Assembly (NCBI GenBank): GCA_047971925.1 | Contig: JBKEAC010000144.1 | Coordinates: 1 to 26,791, forward strand | Reading direction: 5' to 3' | DNA length: 26,791 bases | From: JBKEDC01 sp047971925 | GTDB taxonomy: Bacteria > Bacteroidota > Bacteroidia > Bacteroidales > Prolixibacteraceae | Shown: in pieces, positions 15,550-22,888 of the stretch | How the letters are laid out: each line of letters starts with the position of its first letter | How positions within the stretch are numbered: position 1 is the first letter of the stretch | Position numbers and translations under genes: made by a program | The notes under the pieces: model-generated | Databases searched by the model: none | What the model saw: only the letters and a program-made list of their open reading frames with translations | Told to the model about the DNA's origin: nothing

Positions 15550-15927
15550 CTTTCCGAACTGCTGAGGAGCGTCATTGCAGTCGTGCAGATGCGTTTTCTA
15601 GGTGTCGGAAACGCCATTGCAGTCGTGCAGATGCGTTTTTTACGTCTCGGAAACGCCATTGTAGTCGTGCAGATGCGTTTTTTACGTCTCGGAAACGCCA
15701 TTGCAGTCGTGCAGATGCGTTTTTTACGTGGAAGAAACACCAATGCACTTGTGCAGATGCGTTTTTTACGTGTCGGAAACGCATATGTTCTTGTGCAGCG
15801 ACGTTTTTTACGTGTCGGAAACGCATATGTTCTTGTGCAGCGACGTTTTTCTCGTGGAAGAAACGCCATTGCACAAGCGCACTGACGTTCCTAAGCAGTT
15901 CGGAAAGCGATGTAAGTGAGGCTTACC
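15550..15927. repeat. Tandem array of 42-bp palindromic units (array 2)
   Basis: Nine 42-bp units start at 15550, 15592, 15634, 15676, 15718, 15760, 15802, 15844 and 15886, with no indels. Most begin CGTTTTTTACGT and contain a 22-base imperfect inverted repeat ending GGAAACG or GAAGAAACG. Units 1-5 end in GTGCAGATG, units 6-7 carry GCATATGTTCTTGTGC, and unit 9 is of the array-1 type (TTCCTAAGCAGTTCGGAA, then ATGTAAGT). Unit 1 and the last unit are the most diverged. Because 42 is a multiple of three, several frames stay open through the array (for example 15547-15885 plus and 15522-15869 minus), giving 14-residue repeats that I do not take to be genes. Confidence 0.95.
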
Positions 15928-15968
15928 ATTATTTCAGCAGTTTACACCTGCAAAAATAAAGATAAGGC

Positions 15969-16002
15969 AAAAAAATGAGCATATCATCGCTGATATGCCC
16001 AT
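15969..16002 (-). terminator. Terminator of the starch utilisation operon
   Basis: An 8-bp perfect stem GCATATCA / TGATATGC (15979-15986, 15991-15998) with a four-base loop is extended by ATG/CAT pairs across one mismatch (15975-16002). On the minus strand it is followed by seven T (15975-15969). It lies about 107 bp past the stop of the GH97 gene. The bases from 16003 to 16108 hold nothing else I recognise. Confidence 0.85.
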
Positions 16003-16108
16003 TATTCATTTTTCTTGAGCCCTTCAAAGTTTGCGAAAGTAGACGGCAATCTATTATATCAAAATTACCATTGCAACTCTCCAGCCCTCGAAGTATTCAG
16101 AAAGTCTC

Positions 16109-18289
16109 TTACATTGGCACAATGCTCACAGCATAGCCACCAGCAGGTGCCGAATGTTGTTTAAGCACCGTTTTACTGTTCACTGTCATCTTCGTAATAG
16201 TGTAAGCTTGAGGATTGTTTCGATAGTGCGCATCTTTAGCATCGGCATAGATGGTGGCAACATATTTCTTTCCAGGCTCAAGGAAATCGAGTTTAATTTT
16301 CGAGTCGAAACCATTTTCATCACACACATTCCCGATAAACCAACGATCGCCACCCTTTTCTTTGCGTGCAATGGTTAAATAATCGCCGGGCTCAGCCTCT
16401 AAATAATGCGTTTGGTCCCAATCAATCGCGACATCTTTAATGAATTGAAATGCATCCATGAATTTCTCATAGGTTTCGGGGAAATCGGCAGCCATTTGAA
16501 GCGGACTATACATTGTTACATAGAGAGCTAGCTGATTGGCAATGGTTGAATTAACCCAAGAATGATTATCGGGATTATATTGACTCACATCCATGGTGAA
16601 AATACCTGGAGTGTAATCCATCGGACCACCAATGAGTCGATTGAAAGGCAAAATAGTAGCATGATTAGGATTATTTCCACCGAAAGCTTGATACTCAGTT
16701 CCACGAGCCGACTCATTACCAATGAGGTTAGGATAAGTTCTGCAAAGCCCTGTTGGACGAACAGCCTCATGCGCATTGACCATTATTTTATATTCCGCCG
16801 CTTTGTTGTAGGCATATTGATAATGATTCACCAGCCACTGTCCATAGTGATGTTCGCCACGCGGAATCATGTCGCCCACATAGCCACTTTTCACAGAATT
16901 ATAGCCATTATCAACCATGAATTGATATGCCTTATCCATGTGTCGTTCGTAGTTTCTCACCGAAGAAGAAGTTTCGTGGTGCATCATGAGTCGAACGCCT
17001 TTCGATTTAGCATAGCCATTAAGCATTTTCACATCGAAATCAGGATAAGGTGTAACAAAGTCGAACACATAATCTTTAGAATTTCCAAACCAGTCTTCCC
17101 AACCTTCATTCCAGCCCTCCACCAGAACCGCATCGAAACCATGTTGAGCAGCAAAGTCGATGTGTCGTTTCACATTATCGTTATTTGCGGCATGTTTTCC
17201 ATTAGCTTTCAGAGTTGAAAAGTCGGTTTTTCCTAAATGCACACTTGAAACCTCGTTTGTATAGGCCCAAGAGCTTTTTCCAGTAATCATTTCCCACCAC
17301 ACGCCGATATATTTCACAGGTTTAATCCAATCTTTAGCATCGGCAATAGCACAAGGCTCATTCAAGTTTAAAGTCATGCGTGAAGCTAGAATGTCGGTTG
17401 CTTTATCGCTAGCAATAACCGTTCTCCAAGGCGATGAACAAGGTGTTTGCAAGTTTCCTTTATTTCCTTGAGCATCGGGAGTGAGGTGCGAAGTGAAAAT
17501 GAAGTTTTTATCATCGAGGTCGAGGTGCATACAAGCATAATTCACCAGAGCCGCCTCGTGCAAGTTGATGTATAATCCATCATCAGATTTCATTTGGAGC
17601 GAAGTTTGCACACCCGTTTTGCTGAAAATAGTCTGCGAGCTATTTCCTGTAAATGCCTTATCGAACAAGCCTCTAATTTGAGAGAGCTTACTTGTAGTAA
17701 AATCATATTCCTGCGTGTCATAGTCGCCAGGAATCCAAATCGCCGTATGGTCGCCAGCCATGGCAAATTGTGTTAATTCTTCTTTAAGCACAAAGTAAGT
17801 CATGTTTTTTTGGTCGGGAAACTCATAGCGGAAACCTAAACCTGAATCGAAGAGGCGGAAACGAATGCAGATTTTTCTATCGCTAGAAGCTTGCACTAAT
17901 TCAACCAGAAGTTCGTTGTAATTATTTCTAATTTCTTTCTCTTCGCCCCACACTGGCTGCCAGGTTTCATCGAACGAGGCTGTTTTAGTTGAAACGACTG
18001 AAAAGTTGTTGTATAAATTCGACAATGCCTTTTGCTCATCGCTCAATTCGGCAGTTGTAAAACTATCGAAAGTGCTAGGGGCAGTATTTGGTAAAGCTAA
18101 TTCAAAACCCAAGGTACTCGTTTTGATAATCGCGCGGTTTTTGAAGTTTAGTTCATAGCTAGGTTCGCCCTTTTGCGAGAGGCTAAACTTCATTTCAAAA
18201 TTGCCATTAGGCGATTTCAGAGTTTGAGCAAATGCCGACATCACAAATGTGAGTAGCAATGCCACTGATAGTGAAATTTTCTTGTTCAT
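16109..18289 (-). CDS. susB: GH97 alpha-glucosidase (SusB-like), periplasmic
   Basis: This 726-residue enzyme should release glucose from the non-reducing ends of malto-oligosaccharides. A signal peptide ends near residue 21 (SAFAQ) with no lipobox, implying the periplasm. Three domains are expected: an N-terminal beta-sandwich (about 22-290), a catalytic barrel (about 300-640) and a C-terminal beta domain. The residues known in Bacteroides thetaiotaomicron SusB are present at the same numbers: calcium ligands Glu194 and Glu526, general-base glutamates Glu439 (MMHHET) and Glu508 (NAHE), and acid Glu532 (ARGTEY). The base glutamates mark the inverting group of GH97 rather than the retaining alpha-galactosidase group. 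It is the last gene of the locus, 7 bp after the SusA-like gene and before the terminator. Confidence 0.96.
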   Translation of the reverse strand: MNKKISLSVALLLTFVMSAFAQTLKSPNGNFEMKFSLSQKGEPSYELNFKNRAIIKTSTLGFELALPNTAPSTFDSFTTAELSDEQKALSNLYNNFSVVSTKTASFDETWQPVWGEEKEIRNNYNELLVELVQASSDRKICIRFRLFDSGLGFRYEFPDQKNMTYFVLKEELTQFAMAGDHTAIWIPGDYDTQEYDFTTSKLSQIRGLFDKAFTGNSSQTIFSKTGVQTSLQMKSDDGLYINLHEAALVNYACMHLDLDDKNFIFTSHLTPDAQGNKGNLQTPCSSPWRTVIASDKATDILASRMTLNLNEPCAIADAKDWIKPVKYIGVWWEMITGKSSWAYTNEVSSVHLGKTDFSTLKANGKHAANNDNVKRHIDFAAQHGFDAVLVEGWNEGWEDWFGNSKDYVFDFVTPYPDFDVKMLNGYAKSKGVRLMMHHETSSSVRNYERHMDKAYQFMVDNGYNSVKSGYVGDMIPRGEHHYGQWLVNHYQYAYNKAAEYKIMVNAHEAVRPTGLCRTYPNLIGNESARGTEYQAFGGNNPNHATILPFNRLIGGPMDYTPGIFTMDVSQYNPDNHSWVNSTIANQLALYVTMYSPLQMAADFPETYEKFMDAFQFIKDVAIDWDQTHYLEAEPGDYLTIARKEKGGDRWFIGNVCDENGFDSKIKLDFLEPGKKYVATIYADAKDAHYRNNPQAYTITKMTVNSKTVLKQHSAPAGGYAVSIVPM

Positions 18290-18296
18290 TATATTT

Positions 18297-20183
18297 TTAT
18301 TTTAGTATTTCTAATATGATTGCTTTTCTAGCTGGTATTTCGAAACTGTTTTTGATTTCTAAAGTTTTGTTTGAAATGATTTCTTTAGCAGAGAAGCTCA
18401 TGGGAATAATTTCCTGATACTTTCCTAAGTTCAGCCGATAAGCTTCATGGCTTCTATTAAGAGCCACTAGAACTTTGTTACCATTCTCATCATAGCGAAT
18501 GTAGGTGTATATCTGATTATCATTTTCAGGCACAAAATGCATGAGCTTACCATGATGCACCGCATTGGCTGTTTTACGCCATGAGAGTATGTTTTTCATG
18601 AATAACAAAGCTTCTTGCTGTGACGCATTAAGTCCTTTATTTTCGAACACACTCACCGCATCATTTTCCCAGCCACCGGGAAAGTCAAAACGAATTTCTC
18701 CATGATCGCCCGTGCTATCGGCAGCAAGAATCTCGGTGCCATAATAGATTTGGGGAATGCCTCGTGTGGTTAGAATAAATGCAATGCCGATTTTGTACAA
18801 GTCGATATCCTGCCCAATTTGCGAATAGAATCTGCTCATGTCGTGATTATCGGGGAAAGTAACCAATCCGAAAGGGTCGGGATATTGAAAGTCGTTTGCC
18901 AGCATCTCATAGAGAATTTTGAATTTACTACCCCAAGTATCTTTGTTTTCGGGATCGGAAGTGAGCGCTTTCACTAAGGCTTCCTGCACGGGAAAATCCA
19001 TCAAGCTAGGCAGACAAGAAGTGTATCCGTTGTTGTTTTGCTTACCAGCTTGCCAATACGACGTGATTGCAGGATTGTTCACCCATTCTTCGCCCACGAT
19101 GTTCATGTTGGGATATTCATTCATGATAGCACAACTCCAATCGGTCATGAATCGAGGGTCGGAATACGGATAAGTATCCTGACGAATACCTGCCAATCCG
19201 AGGTATTCAATCCACCAGATATTATTTTGAATAAGGTAAGTTGAAAGGAATGTATTTCGCTGATTAAGGTCGGGCATAACGCTCACAAACCAGCCGTCGT
19301 TAAACATTTTGCGGTCGTAATTGGAAGCGTGCACATCTTGCACCACTTGGTGAATGTGCGAAGTCTGCATAAATTCACCTCCGTTGTTAATCCAATCTGA
19401 GAAAGGCAAATCATTCATCCACCAATGGTTCGACCCACAGTGATTCACGATGACATCCATAATGACTTTAATACCTTTAATTCTTGCAGCCTCCACCAAC
19501 TGTTTATATTCTTCATTTGAGCCATATCGGGCATCGGTGCGATAATAATCGGTGGTTGCATAGCCATGATAAGAATGGTCGTTCATGTCATTTTCGAGCA
19601 ATGGATTTAGCCAAATAGCTGTAAAGCCCATTTCTTCAATATAATCAAGATGCTGCTCAATGCCTTTAATGTCGCCACCATGTCGCCCACCCCACGAGCT
19701 TCTATTCGATTTTTCAATCAATTCTGCATGATTGTCATTGCTTTCATCGGCATTGGCAAAACGGTCGGGAGTGATGAGATAAATCACATCATCCTTTCCA
19801 AAGCCTTTGAAGTCGGCAGAAGACTTTTCACGAGCTTTGAGTTCATAGTCGTAGCTCGCCACTTTCTTACCTTTTCTGATCAATTCAATTTTAAAAGTTT
19901 GCGCCGGAGCAAGTTCAGCAATCAGCAAATCGATGAAGAGATAGTTTTCACTATCGCCACGATTAACTGCCGTTAACGCTACGCCATCAGCGTTGAGCAA
20001 TCGCACATCGGCATCATGAATATTTTCATCATGAATCATGATTTGGAGTTCAGGATTGTTCATACCCACCCACCAACAGATTGGTTCAACACGTTGAGCG
20101 AAACCATCAAGGTTTAGCAAGAGCAGAGCAATTAATAAGTGCGGAATGCGGAATACATATTGCAAAATTGATTTGTAATTCAT
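18297..20183 (-). CDS. susA: GH13 neopullulanase/cyclomaltodextrinase (SusA-like)
   Basis: This 628-residue glycoside hydrolase family 13 enzyme is close in size and plan to SusA (617). A signal peptide covers about 1-30 (LDGFAQ), so it should act in the periplasm on imported malto-oligosaccharides or cyclodextrins. An N-terminal cyclomaltodextrinase-type beta domain (about 31-115) precedes the barrel (about 130-510). Catalytic residues are Asp336 (GIRQDTYPY), Glu365 (IVGEEW) and Asp448 (FPDNHD); DVIVNH (243-248) is the first conserved region. The C-terminal beta domain spans about 540-628. It lies between the lipoprotein amylase (22 bp upstream) and the GH97 gene, in one operon. Whether it prefers pullulan, cyclodextrin or linear oligosaccharides cannot be decided from sequence. 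Confidence 0.94.
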   Translation of the reverse strand: MNYKSILQYVFRIPHLLIALLLLNLDGFAQRVEPICWWVGMNNPELQIMIHDENIHDADVRLLNADGVALTAVNRGDSENYLFIDLLIAELAPAQTFKIELIRKGKKVASYDYELKAREKSSADFKGFGKDDVIYLITPDRFANADESNDNHAELIEKSNRSSWGGRHGGDIKGIEQHLDYIEEMGFTAIWLNPLLENDMNDHSYHGYATTDYYRTDARYGSNEEYKQLVEAARIKGIKVIMDVIVNHCGSNHWWMNDLPFSDWINNGGEFMQTSHIHQVVQDVHASNYDRKMFNDGWFVSVMPDLNQRNTFLSTYLIQNNIWWIEYLGLAGIRQDTYPYSDPRFMTDWSCAIMNEYPNMNIVGEEWVNNPAITSYWQAGKQNNNGYTSCLPSLMDFPVQEALVKALTSDPENKDTWGSKFKILYEMLANDFQYPDPFGLVTFPDNHDMSRFYSQIGQDIDLYKIGIAFILTTRGIPQIYYGTEILAADSTGDHGEIRFDFPGGWENDAVSVFENKGLNASQQEALLFMKNILSWRKTANAVHHGKLMHFVPENDNQIYTYIRYDENGNKVLVALNRSHEAYRLNLGKYQEIIPMSFSAKEIISNKTLEIKNSFEIPARKAIILEILK

Positions 20184-20205
20184 CGTTTTAAATGGTAGTT
20201 CACAG

Positions 20206-21630
20206 TTAATAATTCACCACGCTCCACACGGCATAAGAGTTAGGAGCAACCGTAATAGTTGCGAAACCATCTTTACCCACAAGCACTTCGGCGTTCATAT
20301 ACTTATCGCTATTATTAGTGTAATCCACAATCGGTTCTCCATCATTCCAATTGGTTTGAATGGTTTTTGATTTAGCTCCACTGCTAATATTAAAATAAAC
20401 AATCAGCCCGGGATTATTTTCGTTTCCGTTTCTACGAGCCACATATTCATGCTTATTCGCAAACAGCACATCGAGTTCTCCACAGGCAATTGATTTGTTA
20501 ATTGCAATCAGCTTATTAATTTCTGCTTTATTGAGTTTTTCCTCATAGTCGGAATAAAACAAAGTAGAATAATTGAAATGAGTGAGCATGTAAGCATAGG
20601 CTAAGTTTTTAAATTGTGCAGCAATAAAACCATCGGCAGCCGCATCGCGGTCGTCGGTGTCATGGTTAGCCATGAATCCAACTGCCATATCCATGTTCCT
20701 ATGCAGCAAACCTTCTTGCAACAGATAGTTTAAATCGCGCTGCGAGTCGAAAGCTTTTTCCACATGATAGAACGAGGCAAAGTCGAAAGCTTTCGAAGCC
20801 GACTTGTTCACCCAAGTTTCAAGCACATCGGGATTACCATCCCAGTTTTCGCCCACGGAGAACGGGTTTCCAGTGGCATCATTCCAGGCTTTTGTTATTT
20901 CAGGTGCATAGCCTTTCACATAGTCGAAACGCCATCCATCAATACCGAGTTCATTCTTGTAATATTTTGCCACTGAGTTTTCATTTTTCCACAACTCAGC
21001 TTGCACAAATTCGTTATTTAAATCAAGGTTTTTATCGGAATAAAATAAAAAACTCTCATCATTTGGTTTGAAGCATTCCCAATTTCGATTAAAACGTCCA
21101 GAGAGATTTGTTCCAGCCTCAGGAGTGAAAAGAGTGTAATATTCCTGATTATCTCTTCCGCTAGTTTCAGCTGCACCACCTCCGTTGTGGTTAATCACGA
21201 TATCGGCAATTACCTCCATGTTATTTTCGTGGATTGTTTCAATGAGAGAAAGCAATTCCGCCTTTGAACCAAAGCGTGTTTCCACTGAACCATATTGATT
21301 AAACTCGCCAAGGTCGAAATAATCGGCCACGTCATATCCCATGGAATATCCACCAGAAGCAGACTTTGCAAATTGTGGAATCCACACTTTATTCACTCCT
21401 ACTTTCGCCCAATCATCAACTTCATTTTCGATAAATTTCCACCAATTTCCACCATCGGGCACATCCCAAAAGAATGCTTGCATTAGGATTTCCGAACCGC
21501 TTTCCCACTGCGAAAGGTTCTCGATTGAAGCAGCTTGGTAGTCGTCATTTTCTAATTGCTCATCGTCGTTACAAGCGTTAAATGCGAGTACAATAATTGC
21601 AAGAATTAAGAGCTTGATATTTTTATTCAT
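20206..21630 (-). CDS. GH13 alpha-amylase, lipoprotein (SusG role)
   Basis: This 474-residue alpha-amylase is probably anchored on the cell surface and cuts starch into oligosaccharides for SusCD import. The signal peptide ends in AFNAC with Cys20 as acylated residue; the acidic stretch NDDE directly after it resembles the surface-export signal of Bacteroidota lipoproteins. Catalytic residues are Asp236 (GWRFDYVKGY), Glu261 (SVGENW) and Asp324 (ANHDTDD), with DIVINH at 143-148. The barrel is followed by a short C-terminal beta domain (about 405-474). GWRFDYVKGY is the wording of plant- and archaeal-type amylases (GH13_6/7-like) and differs from SusG, which is also much larger and carries a CBM58 insertion. 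I therefore do not name it susG. A hairpin lies 14 bp upstream of the start. Confidence 0.94.
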   Translation of the reverse strand: MNKNIKLLILAIIVLAFNACNDDEQLENDDYQAASIENLSQWESGSEILMQAFFWDVPDGGNWWKFIENEVDDWAKVGVNKVWIPQFAKSASGGYSMGYDVADYFDLGEFNQYGSVETRFGSKAELLSLIETIHENNMEVIADIVINHNGGGAAETSGRDNQEYYTLFTPEAGTNLSGRFNRNWECFKPNDESFLFYSDKNLDLNNEFVQAELWKNENSVAKYYKNELGIDGWRFDYVKGYAPEITKAWNDATGNPFSVGENWDGNPDVLETWVNKSASKAFDFASFYHVEKAFDSQRDLNYLLQEGLLHRNMDMAVGFMANHDTDDRDAAADGFIAAQFKNLAYAYMLTHFNYSTLFYSDYEEKLNKAEINKLIAINKSIACGELDVLFANKHEYVARRNGNENNPGLIVYFNISSGAKSKTIQTNWNDGEPIVDYTNNSDKYMNAEVLVGKDGFATITVAPNSYAVWSVVNY

Positions 21631-21641
21631 GGCAGTTTTTT

Positions 21642-21680
21642 AAAAACCCGTTGGCATTCGGCAGAACACGCAACGGGTTT
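21642..21680 (-). terminator. Intercistronic terminator-like hairpin between susE and the amylase gene
   Basis: A 10-bp perfect stem, AAACCCGTTG (21644-21653) with 21671-21680, has a 17-base loop. On the minus strand the stem ends in GGGTTTTT and runs straight into the amylase leader, 14 bp before its ATG. It starts 7 bp after the susE stop. It may act as a leaky terminator or as an RNA-processing/stability element. Confidence 0.7.
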
Positions 21681-21687
21681 GTTTTTA

Positions 21688-22812
21688 TTATTGTAACACT
21701 AGGGTGTAGGTTGCTTGTGCCGGATTTCTCAAATCGAGTGTAATCTTATAAGTTCCAGCAGTAACGGCTATATTGTCGCCCCCTTTGTCGCCAATTCCAT
21801 CAATAACACCCTCAACTTTGGTATCGCCATAGTTTAAATCCCAACCATCGTTGGCACGGAATTTAATTTCACCATCAGTGAGTGCTGTTGTGAGTTCAAG
21901 CAATCCGTTTGATTGATTGAAAGTCATGTCGGTATCAGCATCCCAACCACTTGGAGTTGCATCGCCGATTAATCCCCATGAGTTGGCGGTAGCTTCCCAT
22001 GTGGTAGCTTTAGCAGACCAAGTCATATCATTCAGGTTTGCAGTAAGCAGATAAGCACCCGCAGCAGCATTAAGCTTTAAGTTTCCAGCACCTGAATCAT
22101 CGCTAAGAGTTCCGCTTAAATCAGCCATTGTTCCAGCATTTCCATAATTTGGTCCATCCCAGTTCGGATTGGCAGTGAATTTAAATTCCTCACCACCGCT
22201 TGGGAAGTTCACATAGCCCGTATAAATTCCGTCGTTATCATTAGAATAAACTTGGAAGGCATTATCGGGAGTCCATCCTTGATGTGCACCCGGAACATAC
22301 AACACAGGAATGCCATCTTCTTCGATAGTTCCGCCATAAACGATGACCGATGAGCTGACCAAAGATGAATAATATTCTATGCTAGTTAGCTCTGATCCGA
22401 GCACTTGCTTCACACGCATAGAAATATCGACTTGCGTGTTTGCATCGGTATAACCTAAAGTTACCAACACTTTATTCAGTTCTCCTTCTGTAATTTGAAT
22501 AGGCTGAGTGGTGTAAGGACCCACAAGAGCAGGGGAAAGCTCGTTATCTTCCACACTCACTTCCACGTAATATTCCATTGGAGCAATAGCAACTGTATTA
22601 GCATCTACCCACGAGAAACTTTCCCAGGTTTTATTGGCATCTTTTTCTCTTAAAATGTAGCTACCGCCCGATTCAGGAGCAATCAAGCTAATACTATTCT
22701 CACCAGTAACATTATCTCCATCTTTCATAAATGGACCATCGTTAGAATCTTCGCAAGCCATCATTCCCAAAGCACATGCGGCTAGCATCATATATTTGAT
22801 ATTTGTTTTCAT
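21688..22812 (-). CDS. susE: SusE-like outer-membrane starch-binding lipoprotein
   Basis: This 374-residue protein should bind starch on the cell surface next to SusCD. The signal peptide ends GMMAC, with Cys20 followed by acidic EDSND. An N-terminal SusE domain (about 38-155, Ig-like; ISLIAPESGGSYIL is typical) is followed by two starch-binding modules of the SusE/SusF C-terminal type: one at about 167-268 (VPGAHQGWTPDNAFQVYS with Trp180 and NWDGPNYG with Trp218) and one at about 277-374 (GLIGDATPSGWDADT with Trp290 and GWDLNYGD with Trp324). Two modules match SusE rather than SusF, which has three; no separate SusF gene is in the window. It is 76 bp after susD. The susE stop is followed by the hairpin at 21644-21680. 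Confidence 0.93.
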   Translation of the reverse strand: MKTNIKYMMLAACALGMMACEDSNDGPFMKDGDNVTGENSISLIAPESGGSYILREKDANKTWESFSWVDANTVAIAPMEYYVEVSVEDNELSPALVGPYTTQPIQITEGELNKVLVTLGYTDANTQVDISMRVKQVLGSELTSIEYYSSLVSSSVIVYGGTIEEDGIPVLYVPGAHQGWTPDNAFQVYSNDNDGIYTGYVNFPSGGEEFKFTANPNWDGPNYGNAGTMADLSGTLSDDSGAGNLKLNAAAGAYLLTANLNDMTWSAKATTWEATANSWGLIGDATPSGWDADTDMTFNQSNGLLELTTALTDGEIKFRANDGWDLNYGDTKVEGVIDGIGDKGGDNIAVTAGTYKITLDLRNPAQATYTLVLQ

Positions 22813-22888
22813 TGTATTTATTTTTGAGTTCGAAATGCAGCGTTCAAAAAGCGAATCACATTATCTGATACGCAAATTCGCACGTTGA

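Noticed and set aside
15522..15869. Repeat-protein ORFs on both strands of array 2
   Set aside because: They arise because the period is divisible by three; changes fall on all codon positions and homologous units contain in-frame stops. Listed as a finding for checking, not as genes.
16562..17218. 218-residue ORF on the plus strand inside the GH97 gene
   Set aside because: It is antisense to a gene whose active-site residues are all intact; its sequence shows no domain and is a shadow of codon use on the other strand.
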